This document shows, piece by piece, positions 6,651-13,659 of a DNA stretch of 15,221 nucleotides. A model generated the notes under the pieces. That model worked only from the letters and a program-made list of their open reading frames with translations. It had not been told where the DNA came from and searched no databases. Both the position numbers and the translations under genes were made by a program. The first letter of the stretch is position 1, and each line of letters begins with the position of its first letter. Origin of the DNA: DATAYF01 sp036272735 (GTDB lineage: Bacteria; Chloroflexota; Ktedonobacteria; Ktedonobacterales; Ktedonobacteraceae); the NCBI GenBank assembly GCA_036272735.1, contig DATAYF010000185.1, positions 1 to 15,221 on the forward strand, in the 5' to 3' direction.

Positions 6651-8900
6651 TCAGGTAGATGTTTGCCTCGTCTGCGCTAACCGACGGTGCAGCTGGGCTT
6701 TTCTCGTTGCTGAAAGGCGCGAGTAGAGGTGATTGATGATCAGCGGGTGCCAGAAGTGATACGTAATGTTTGCCCCCGCACCCTCTTCTCTGAGCAAACT
6801 TGCCTGTAGTGCTTCGTCAAGTAGATCCAATACGCGCTCTTCACTCTGTTCAGTGCTCATGGGCAACAGTTGTTGGAGCGCAAATGAATTACCGAGTACA
6901 GCGGCTTTTCCCAGGAGCTGTTGGCAGTCGTGGCTTAGCTTGGCAAGGCGTCGGTCAAGGACGGCTGCAATGGCTTCTGGTAAGGCAGGATCTCGTTTAG
7001 CGTGCTCATCTATGGATTGTACCCTGACCGTAGCGCTCTCCATGTAGCGTGCTAGTTCCTCCGCGAAAAAAGGATTGCCCGACGCTTGTTGCTGAATACT
7101 GACGACGGCGTCTTTGGGTAGGTAGGAAACCATCGTTCCGATCTGCTCAGGAGTTAGCGGATTGAGCGTGATAGTCGTGATGGTCTGTTCGCGCTGGAGG
7201 TATTGTATCAGGGTGTGCAAAGCATGCCGTGGCGCAATCTCTCCATCGCGATACGTTGCAATAAAGAGGATGCGTTGCGTCTGTAGGTGCTGCAAAAGAT
7301 AGATGAACAATTCAATACTATTGTCATCCGCCCAATGCAGGTCATCGAAGACGAGCAAGAGTGGGTAGGTCATGCTCAAAGTCTGCAATACGTTACCTAT
7401 CGTCGCCCATCGTTGGTGTCGTTCTTGCTCATTTAGGGCAGGCTGTGTGGCCTCCGCGCTGCTCAGAAGGATGCGCAATATCTGTGTCCAGAGATGATAG
7501 GGAATGTTTCCATCGTGTTCGTAGGATTTATGCCACGCGATGGCCCAGCCGTGTGTATCCGCTTCGAGGCTTAATTCTTCGGCCAACCTGGTTTTTCCAA
7601 TACCAGCCTCACCCCGCAACAAAATAAAGCGGGGGTGTGCTGCTTTGTCTGTGGGGGCTTGTATGCCTGCTGCTACCGTTTGCAATAGATGGCGCATCAG
7701 GTCGAGTTCGTGCTCCCGACCAATAAGTGGGCTTTGGTAGTGTCGTCCCGATGGAAAGCCAGGACGCATAATGTCTGATGTCTGGGTGGTCGTCGTATCT
7801 AATGCGGCTGGGAGTGGTAGCTGCTTGCTAGCGTTGTGTAGCTGTTTTTTTGTGGAGATGGAGTCCTGAGAATCGTGGGCCAGGTGCAGGTGGGGCACAT
7901 GCCCTTGTCGGAGTTGTTCATATAGCCGAATGGTTTCCGCTACTGGTTCACACTCGTAGTCCTGCTTCAGCGTAGCTCGATGTTGTTGATACAACTGTAA
8001 TGCCTCTCCACGTCGGTCCAAATGCGTCAATAGCACCATCAGGCGTTGCAGGGCAACCTCGTTGGTTGGATCGGCTGCACGCAAGCGATCTAGCGTATCC
8101 AGGGCACGAAATTTCGCTTCTTGCGCAATTTGTGTATTTGCTAGCATGAGTAAAAGCTCTACCCAGGCACGTTGTAATGTGTCACGCCGTGACGCCGCCC
8201 ACTCTGCGTAGAGTTCTTCTTCCAGGTAGCTTCCCTGGTAAAGGGCGCTCGCTTCTTCCAGTAGGCGTTCTGCTTGTTGGGTGTCGCTTGTCGCATGAGC
8301 CTCTTTCAATAGGTGCTCGAAAGCTTCCGTGTCTACCCATATTTCTGTGCTATTGGCAAGTTCTAGCATATCTCGTTGCAGGCGCAATAAGCGTGAGGTC
8401 GCGGGACGCGCAATGTCTGGTTCCAACATTTGCCGTAGCTCGTGAACCGCGCCATTAAGACGATTAGCCGCCACCGTTGCTTCCAGGTCGGGCCAGAGTT
8501 GTTCCATGACTTGTTCTCGTCCTAATCTGTGACCTGGATTGCTGAGCAGGCAGCCCAGCAATGCTCGTGCTCTACGTCGATGCCACATGTGGCTATCGAT
8601 GGTTTGCCAGCCCCCTTCAACGCACCGTTCAATGCGGAATTGTCCCAGCAGATAGATGCGCAGACCAGGGGAAGAGCTGTTTATTGTTGGGATATAGGTT
8701 GTAATTTCTTGCATGTTGTCTTGTTGCAGCTCTGCAATATGCGTGGGAAGTCGTGCTCCAATATATTTACTGACGGTGCTTCCCTGCTCGTTCCAATATG
8801 CGTACCAGTATGGCCCGTGCCCTGCTCCTTCCTGGCATTTACGGCAGTGCGCTTTTCCGCAGCGGGCAAATTGTTGGCGATAGGTGACTTTCCCGTTCAT
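6651..8900 (-). CDS. BTAD-type transcriptional activator with Cys/His-rich head and AAA ATPase domain
   Basis: This 749-residue regulator has three parts. Residues 1-50 carry C14, C19, C22 and H28 with GHGPYWYAYW at 27-36, a short putative metal-binding head like DUF6788 proteins. Residues about 80-330 are a SARP/AfsR-like activator: a winged-helix DNA-binding half (LRIYLLGQFRIE to about 180) and a helical BTAD half ending YECEPVAETIRLYEQLR at 315-331. After a polar linker, residues about 390-620 are a MalT/STAND-like ATPase with PLIGRE at 391-396, Walker A GEAGIGKT at 430-437 and Walker B LLLVFDD at 514-520. The protein stops around 100 residues after the ATPase core and lacks the long TPR-like sensor tail that many relatives carry. 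The start ATG overlaps the stop of the upstream methyltransferase as ATGA, so translation is coupled. It likely activates its own operon or a linked pathway; the inducer is unknown. Confidence 0.88.
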   Translation of the reverse strand: MNGKVTYRQQFARCGKAHCRKCQEGAGHGPYWYAYWNEQGSTVSKYIGARLPTHIAELQQDNMQEITTYIPTINSSSPGLRIYLLGQFRIERCVEGGWQTIDSHMWHRRRARALLGCLLSNPGHRLGREQVMEQLWPDLEATVAANRLNGAVHELRQMLEPDIARPATSRLLRLQRDMLELANSTEIWVDTEAFEHLLKEAHATSDTQQAERLLEEASALYQGSYLEEELYAEWAASRRDTLQRAWVELLLMLANTQIAQEAKFRALDTLDRLRAADPTNEVALQRLMVLLTHLDRRGEALQLYQQHRATLKQDYECEPVAETIRLYEQLRQGHVPHLHLAHDSQDSISTKKQLHNASKQLPLPAALDTTTTQTSDIMRPGFPSGRHYQSPLIGREHELDLMRHLLQTVAAGIQAPTDKAAHPRFILLRGEAGIGKTRLAEELSLEADTHGWAIAWHKSYEHDGNIPYHLWTQILRILLSSAEATQPALNEQERHQRWATIGNVLQTLSMTYPLLLVFDDLHWADDNSIELFIYLLQHLQTQRILFIATYRDGEIAPRHALHTLIQYLQREQTITTITLNPLTPEQIGTMVSYLPKDAVVSIQQQASGNPFFAEELARYMESATVRVQSIDEHAKRDPALPEAIAAVLDRRLAKLSHDCQQLLGKAAVLGNSFALQQLLPMSTEQSEERVLDLLDEALQASLLREEGAGANITYHFWHPLIINHLYSRLSATRKAQLHRRLAQTRQTST

Positions 8901-9694
8901 TTCCTCCCTTTCAATAAAACAGCATCTGCGCTCAAATTGTGTAGGTGTCCATCTTCACGTGTTTGTACGGAAAAATATGCTTTTATGCGTTCATCGCTCT
9001 GTAATATATAACGCTCTAATGCAGCTTTTTCTTGCTCCGCAAGTTGCGCACGCATCGTCCAGGTGTCGTATTGGTACACTTTGCGTATCTGCTCTTTATA
9101 CTCTACCTGCAAGCCTGCCTGGGTGAACATTGCCTCCCACTCCGCCACTGTATACGAGCGTCCATGCGATGGATCGCGTCTCTTTTCAATCTCGTTGATA
9201 AAATGATCCAGGTCTCGATCAGCAGGTGCGATGTTGTCGATGAGGAGAAACAGGCCATTGGGTTTCAAGACGCGTGCTACCTCCTGTACTGCTCTAGCAA
9301 CGTTGGGAAAGTGGTGGGGGGCAATGCGACAGGTCACGCAGTCGAAAAGCGCGTCCGCGAATGGCAAATGTTCGGCATCTGCAAGTTGGAACGTCGCGTT
9401 CGTGACCCCTTGCGCGAGCAAGAATTCACGTGCTTTTTCCAGCATTCTTGGGGTCAGGTCAGAGACGGCCATATGGGCCACACGTGGCGCGACGGCTAAT
9501 GCGGTATGCCCGCCTCCTGTGGCTACGTCGAGCACCGTTTGTTGCGGGTTCCATTCGCCAATTTCTAACAGATGTTGCAAATCTACGCCCTGGCGATGCG
9601 TTTCGCTGGTAACGTAACTTTCTGCTGTTCGACCAAAATATGCTTGCACTCGCGCCTTTTTCTGCTCATCGTCTTCGGGCAATGCATTCATCAT
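8897..9694 (-). CDS. Class I SAM-dependent methyltransferase (UbiE/Methyltransf_11-like)
   Basis: A cytosolic methyltransferase of 265 residues from the chosen start. Motif I, VLDVATGGGHTALAVAP, lies at about 54-70. The acidic end of strand 2 is AVSDLTPRML near 76-85. FQLADAEHLPFADALFDCV at about 102-120 and RVLKPNGLFLLID near 141-153 follow the UbiE-like pattern. The C-terminal third (YTVAEWEAMFTQAGLQV onward) is the usual substrate-side cap. Three in-frame ATGs lie at 9706, 9694 and 9691. I choose 9694 because GGATGGGGA lies 5-13 nt upstream of it, whereas the first ATG has AAAGG directly abutting. The gene leads the minus-strand operon and overlaps the regulator by ATGA. A 17-bp palindrome lies 28 bp upstream. 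The substrate is unknown; the family includes quinone, sterol, arsenite and small-molecule methylases, and none is specifically indicated. Confidence 0.9.
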   Translation of the reverse strand: MMNALPEDDEQKKARVQAYFGRTAESYVTSETHRQGVDLQHLLEIGEWNPQQTVLDVATGGGHTALAVAPRVAHMAVSDLTPRMLEKAREFLLAQGVTNATFQLADAEHLPFADALFDCVTCRIAPHHFPNVARAVQEVARVLKPNGLFLLIDNIAPADRDLDHFINEIEKRRDPSHGRSYTVAEWEAMFTQAGLQVEYKEQIRKVYQYDTWTMRAQLAEQEKAALERYILQSDERIKAYFSVQTREDGHLHNLSADAVLLKGRK

Positions 9695-9722
9695 GAAATT
9701 CCCCATCCTTTAGGCAACCTTT

Positions 9723-9739
9723 GACAACCAATGGTTGTC
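9723..9739. promoter_or_regulatory. 17-bp perfect palindrome, candidate operator of the methyltransferase-regulator operon
   Basis: GACAACCAATGGTTGTC is perfectly symmetrical around A9731 and lies 28 bp upstream of the chosen methyltransferase start. Two eight-base half-sites with one central base suit a dimeric repressor such as a TetR- or MarR-type protein. On the plus strand it is followed by TTTTTT, so it could also form a terminator-like hairpin, but no plus-strand gene ends here. It also overlaps a TTGACA (9721-9726) that could serve as a plus-strand -35 box, with TACTAG at 9745-9750. Confidence 0.55.
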
Positions 9740-9765
9740 TTTTTTACTAGTGTATCTCAACATTC

Positions 9766-10013
9766 ATACAAGTGTTGTTAAGTGTTGGGCAAAGTGTTGT
9801 TCTAAAAAATGCCACTAAACCAGCCTGGGGAGCCATTGTACATCAAGTGTTGTGTGTGGTTGTGTTGTTCGGGTATTTCCCCCTAGCGTCTACTTTATCG
9901 GGAGGGTCCCCAATTAGGAACAACACAACAACACATCGCATAAATCCGCTTCCAGCACGCCTTTATTCCCCTTTTTACGAACAACACTTTGCCCAACACC
10001 TAACGACACTTAT
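9766..10013. mobile_element. 248-bp imperfect palindrome, MITE-like element with flanking 7-bp direct repeats
   Basis: Outer arms 9770-9802 and 9979-10011 match as inverted repeats at 31 of 33 positions. Inner arms 9853-9870 and 9918-9935 match at 17 of 18. The stretches between them, 9803-9852 and 9936-9978, are of similar length and weakly complementary, as expected of a decayed full-length palindrome. AACATTC occurs at 9759-9765 and 10014-10020, directly outside the ends, and could be a target-site duplication. AAGTGTTG is repeated at 9770, 9780, 9792 and 9845, with inverted copies in the right arm. A 100-codon frame inside is low-complexity and not a gene. The element fills most of the 469-bp gap between the divergent methyltransferase operon and recD2. 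No transposase is present. A structured RNA or multi-site regulatory region is the alternative. Confidence 0.5.
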
Positions 10014-10016
10014 AAC
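9989..10016 (+). promoter_or_regulatory. Possible rightward promoter at the right end of the palindrome
   Basis: TTGCCC (9989-9994) and TATAAC (10011-10016) are 16 bp apart. They would give a transcript starting about 140 nt before recD2. The -35 box lies in the right arm of the palindromic element and the -10 box straddles its end, so insertion could have created it. The boxes match consensus only partly. Confidence 0.35.
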
Positions 10017-10163
10017 ATTCCTGTCCTCAACTCTTCAACAGCTATTATACAGTATTCTGTTTGTGTCTTCATGATTCTGCTCGACGCCTGTCCCTGGTCT
10101 GTGTTAGGATAGAAGGTGATCATTTTCTGTTCTTCGTAGACATGTCTTGTGGGATAGGGACGT

Positions 10164-12455
10164 ATGCCAACACTTGAGGGGTCAGTCGAAAATATCGTCT
10201 TCCGCAACGAGGATAATCACTATACGGTTGCTCGCTTTCGCTTTAACGACGATGGTCGCATTTTCCGCGATAATCTGCTCACCATTGTGGGAATCCTGCC
10301 GGATATTCACACGGGTGAACTGCTGTCGGTTGAGGGCGAGTGGGCGCACGATCCGCGCTATGGTCGCCAATTGCGCGTTACCAGCTTTACGCAGCGTTTG
10401 CCAGCCTCGCCAGAGGGCATGCAGCGCTATCTTGGTTCTGGATTGATTAAGGGCATTGGTCCTAAGAAAGCCAAATTAATTGTTGACCACTTTGGCGAAC
10501 AAACGCTGGCGATCATTGAGCAACAACCAGAGCTGCTGAGCGAGGTCAAAGGCATTAGTGTTAAGGATCGTGCCCAGATCGTCAAAACCTGGGCTGAGCA
10601 GAGCGAAATTAAAGAACTGCACCTGTTCTTGCAGTCATATGACGTCTCAATCAATATTGCGACTCGTATCTACAAACAATATGGCAAAGAATCCATCAAT
10701 GTTGTGCGCGAGAATCCTTATCAGTTGGCACAAGAGGTGCAGGGCATTGGTTTTCGCACCGCTGATGATATCGCTGTCAAGCTTGGGTTGCCCTTCGATA
10801 GCATTCCGCGCCTGATCACGGGTCTCAAATATGTGTTGGCTGAGGCGGCAAACGATGATGGACATTGTTTCCTGTACGAGCAGGACCTGCGGGCGCGCGC
10901 CACGGATATACTGAAAGCGCCACCAGAGGCGATAGACGCGGCCATGACCTACCTTGCGACCGACCAGGATGTTTTTATCGAAGCGCCCGCCACATTCGCA
11001 TCACAGACTTCCGCGCTGGTGCGGGAAGCATCTGGCCCTGGTGAGGATAGAGATGAGACGGAGGAACAACAGACATGCGTATACTATGGACCGTTCTGGT
11101 ACGCGGAAAATGGTTCGGCACGCCTGTTGCGTCTGCTGATGCAGGCCGCTAGTGCTCTACCAGTAACCACGCCTCAACAGTGGGAGAAGGTGTTTTCGCT
11201 GCTCGTGCAGAAGCGGAGAATGCAACTGACCGAGAGGCAGCGCGAGGCGGTGCAGCGCGCCTATAACGAGAACGTGTGTATCCTTACCGGTGGCCCTGGC
11301 ACCGGTAAATCGACCTCGCTGCGCGCGCTTTTGATGCTGTTGCGCACACGCAAGGTCGACGTTGCCCTGGCCGCGCCTACCGGTCGTGCCGCGAAACGTT
11401 TGACGGAGGCGACCGGCATGCAGGCGAAAACCCTACATCGCTTGTTGGAATATGCGCCTCACGACAACAGTTACCAGCGCAACGAAGACAATCCGCTCCC
11501 ACAGCAATTTTTCATTATCGACGAATTTTCGATGGTCGATATTCTGCTCTTTTATCATCTGCTGAAGGCGCTGCCACGCGGTGCGCATCTGCTGCTCGTT
11601 GGTGATGCTGACCAGCTTCCCTCCGTGGGTCCAGGAAACGTGCTTCGTGATCTGCTGAAGTGTGAGCACATTCCTACCGTGCGCCTGGTCGAGCTGTTTC
11701 GCCAGGCCCAGCAGAGCAAGATTATTGTCAACGCGCACTGCATCAATAGCGGCCAAATGCCTTCCACGCGTGTCGAGGCAGGCAGCGATTTCTTTTTTAT
11801 GGCGGAGGAAGATCCTGTGTGTGCACAGAAGCTGATTCTGGATCTCGTACAACGCCGCCTGCCCGCACGTTACCATTTTCAGTCGATGACGGATATTCAG
11901 GTGCTTGCTCCGATGTATCGTGGTCCCGTCGGCGTCAGTATCTTAAACGAACAATTACAGGCACGTCTGAATCCGCATCCTCTGCTGCAAACCGAATGGG
12001 GAGGACGCAAGTTCGGGGTGGGTGATAAGGTGATGCAAACGCGCAATAATTATGACAAAGGCGTATTTAATGGTGACGTGGGCTGGATTCGTGTTATCGA
12101 TACAGAGCATTCCAAGCTGAAGGTCGAGTTTGTTGAAGAGGCGGGGCCACTCTTTGTCGATTATGATTTTCATGAGCTAGATGAACTGGTGCTGGCCTAC
12201 GCGGTAACGGTGCATAAAAGCCAGGGTAGCGAATACCCTGTGGTCATCATTCCTCTTGTCAGAGAGCATCGTATGCTGTTGCAGCGTAATTTATTGTACA
12301 CGGCCATCACGCGTGCCAAGCGCTTCTGTGTGCTGGTCGGGCAACGTTCCGCACTGGAGTTAGCGGTCAAAAATGATCGCGTGGCCTTGCGCAATACGCG
12401 TTTTGCCGAACGGCTGACGATGCTCAAGCCCGGCAATTTTCGTGCCCTTGTCTAA
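10164..12455 (+). CDS. recD2: RecD2-type ATP-dependent DNA helicase
   Basis: A superfamily 1B 5'-3' helicase of the RecD2 (RecD-like) group, which acts in DNA repair without RecBC. The 763 residues show the RecD2 layout. The N-terminal OB-like and helix-hairpin-helix region covers about 1-215, including GSGLIKGIGPKKAKLIV at 91-107 and NPYQLAQEVQGIGFRTAD at 184-201. The motor domains follow: Walker A GGPGTGKS at 376-383, APTGRAAKRL at 404-413, Walker B IIDEFSM at 451-457, GDADQLPSVGPG at 480-491, LFRQ at 511-514, the SH3-like GDKVMQTRNNYDKGVFNGD at 620-638, VTVHKSQGSEYP at 681-692 and YTAITRAKR at 712-720. The ATG at 10164 follows AGGGACGT. The next gene, a Fe-S scaffold, starts 77 bp downstream on the same strand and may share the transcript. 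Confidence 0.96.
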   Translation: MPTLEGSVENIVFRNEDNHYTVARFRFNDDGRIFRDNLLTIVGILPDIHTGELLSVEGEWAHDPRYGRQLRVTSFTQRLPASPEGMQRYLGSGLIKGIGPKKAKLIVDHFGEQTLAIIEQQPELLSEVKGISVKDRAQIVKTWAEQSEIKELHLFLQSYDVSINIATRIYKQYGKESINVVRENPYQLAQEVQGIGFRTADDIAVKLGLPFDSIPRLITGLKYVLAEAANDDGHCFLYEQDLRARATDILKAPPEAIDAAMTYLATDQDVFIEAPATFASQTSALVREASGPGEDRDETEEQQTCVYYGPFWYAENGSARLLRLLMQAASALPVTTPQQWEKVFSLLVQKRRMQLTERQREAVQRAYNENVCILTGGPGTGKSTSLRALLMLLRTRKVDVALAAPTGRAAKRLTEATGMQAKTLHRLLEYAPHDNSYQRNEDNPLPQQFFIIDEFSMVDILLFYHLLKALPRGAHLLLVGDADQLPSVGPGNVLRDLLKCEHIPTVRLVELFRQAQQSKIIVNAHCINSGQMPSTRVEAGSDFFFMAEEDPVCAQKLILDLVQRRLPARYHFQSMTDIQVLAPMYRGPVGVSILNEQLQARLNPHPLLQTEWGGRKFGVGDKVMQTRNNYDKGVFNGDVGWIRVIDTEHSKLKVEFVEEAGPLFVDYDFHELDELVLAYAVTVHKSQGSEYPVVIIPLVREHRMLLQRNLLYTAITRAKRFCVLVGQRSALELAVKNDRVALRNTRFAERLTMLKPGNFRALV

Positions 12456-12532
12456 TGCCAATGCACGCGGTAAAATAGAGACTATAGCAAATGTACAAGA
12501 GGACTGCGCAAAGCTCCGAGGTAGGAATTTTT

Positions 12533-12931
12533 ATGAATCGTCAAGAAGCCATTGATTTTTTGTTAGATCATTACGAAAATCCACGCAATCGTGGAGAACT
12601 TGAGCACCCCGACGTGAAGCGAACTGGTGGCAACCCTGGGTGCGCGGATATGATCACGATGGAGGCGCATTTCGATCAAGATGGCAAAATCGACGCTGTC
12701 AGTTGGGATGGTGAGGGCTGCACGATTAGTCGTGCTGCTGCTTCCTACGTCACCGAAATTGTGGAGGGTATGACGCCTGAAGAAATCGAGGCAATGAGCT
12801 TCGAGGACTTAATTGAGCAGTTGGGTCGCGAACTCGTGATGACGCGTCCAACGTGTGCCACGCTTGCGCTCGGCACTCTCAAACGTGGTGTGCACGAGTT
12901 CCATATGCATAAGCAGGCTGAAGAGAAATAA
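12533..12931 (+). CDS. IscU/SufU-type iron-sulfur cluster assembly scaffold protein
   Basis: The protein holds nascent Fe-S clusters or takes sulfur from a cysteine desulfurase. The 132 residues start YENPRNRGEL at 14-23, the usual IscU/SufU beginning. The three conserved cysteines are C37 (NPGCADM, with D39 two residues on), C63 (GEGCTISRAAAS) and C108 (RPTCATLAL). The C63 to C108 gap of 45 residues resembles IscU. Bacillus-type SufU has a longer gap. The IscU LPPVK chaperone-binding motif is absent (VMTRP instead), so it is intermediate. I leave the symbol blank for that reason. The frame opens at an ATG at 12491, but the ATG at 12533 has AGGTAGGA seven nt upstream and coincides with the start of homology. 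No desulfurase or other suf/isc gene is within view. The stop codon falls inside the arm of the downstream terminator. Confidence 0.9.
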   Translation: MNRQEAIDFLLDHYENPRNRGELEHPDVKRTGGNPGCADMITMEAHFDQDGKIDAVSWDGEGCTISRAAASYVTEIVEGMTPEEIEAMSFEDLIEQLGRELVMTRPTCATLALGTLKRGVHEFHMHKQAEEK

Positions 12932-12994
12932 GGAAAAGAAACGAGATGAGGGCCATTGTAGCTTGTCCTCATCTCGTTTCTTTTCCTTATTTCT
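12924..12994. terminator. Perfect 28-bp inverted repeat, bidirectional terminator between converging genes
   Basis: Positions 12924-12951 and 12967-12994 are exact inverted repeats of 28 bp with a 15-nt loop. The left arm starts inside the last codons of the Fe-S scaffold gene and contains its TAA. The right arm ends six bp before the stop of the uracil-DNA glycosylase gene. Each arm ends in a T/C-rich stretch (TTTCTTTTCCTTATTTCT) in its own direction, which suits termination from both sides. Confidence 0.82.
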
Positions 12995-12999
12995 AAATG

Positions 13000-13659
13000 T
13001 TACAAATTATAGCGTTCGCGCCATTGCGCAAGGAGTGCTAGCGCATTTTTATGGAGTTTTTGGTGCTCAGGATCGTTGAGCCAGCGACTTACCCCAGAAG
13101 GATGCGGGAGCGGCAACCATAAGGTATCCTCGCGTTCCTGATATGTCCCAATCACATCTACGAGTTTGCACTGTCCGAAAAAAGCCTCAATTGCCATCGT
13201 TCCCACCAGCAAAATAACCTTGGGGTGCACCAACTGCAACTCGGCTTCGAGGAATGGCCGACATAATGCTAATTCTGGTGGTGAAGGCCGCCGATCACCA
13301 TTGCCGCGTGAATTTTTGCCAGGATCACAACGGGTAAGCGAACTGAGATAGGTTTTTTCGTGCAGATAGCCGGGAGGAAAACCTGCCTGTTCTAACCACT
13401 GTTGGAGGACGCGTCCCCCAGGCCCACTAAATGGGAGGTTGTTGCTCACAGAGCGATGACCGGGAGCTTGCCCTATAACGAAAAGGTGGTCGCTTGCTCG
13501 TCCACACACGATGGGGCGCGCTACAGCAATGTAGCCGTGTTGTTGGCACTGGCGGCATTGCAGAATGCGCTCTTGCAGATGTGCTAATGCGCTGGTGTTC
13601 TGGCTATTTGGCTTGCTTCTCAAGGCTACCGTTGTGCTCTGGGGTTGTGGCTGTTGCAT
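13000..13659 (-). CDS. Uracil-DNA glycosylase, Fe-S (family 4/5-like)
   Basis: This base-excision repair enzyme removes uracil from DNA. The 219-residue product shows VIGQAPG at 61-67 (water-activating loop; GEAPG in classical family 4), NNLPFSGPGGRVLQQWL at 73-89 and LPHPSGVSRW at 184-193 (the C-terminal HPS loop that contacts DNA). Four cysteines suit a 4Fe-4S cluster: C35 and C38 (CRQC), C111 (TRCDPGKN) and C133 (LALCRPFLEAEL), in the family spacing. The first 25 residues are Gln/Ser-rich and poorly conserved. The start ATG at 13659 has no strong ribosome site and lies 56 bp inside the upstream flavin-reductase-like gene, so translation is probably coupled to it. The Gln in GQAPG and the Gly after HPS depart from the classical motifs, so I do not choose between families. 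Confidence 0.9.
   Translation of the reverse strand: MQQPQPQSTTVALRSKPNSQNTSALAHLQERILQCRQCQQHGYIAVARPIVCGRASDHLFVIGQAPGHRSVSNNLPFSGPGGRVLQQWLEQAGFPPGYLHEKTYLSSLTRCDPGKNSRGNGDRRPSPPELALCRPFLEAELQLVHPKVILLVGTMAIEAFFGQCKLVDVIGTYQEREDTLWLPLPHPSGVSRWLNDPEHQKLHKNALALLAQWRERYNL

Noticed and set aside
9770..10011. CRISPR-like or iteron array
   Set aside because: The AAGTGTTG units are too short and too few for CRISPR, and they are arranged as inverted arms. There is no Rep protein or origin context.
9772..10074. 100-codon plus-strand ORF between the divergent operons
   Set aside because: It is a translation of the palindromic repeat element, low in complexity, and has no ribosome site.
11433..11876. 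147-codon minus-strand ORF inside recD2
   Set aside because: Antisense shadow of a strongly conserved helicase region, with no independent support.
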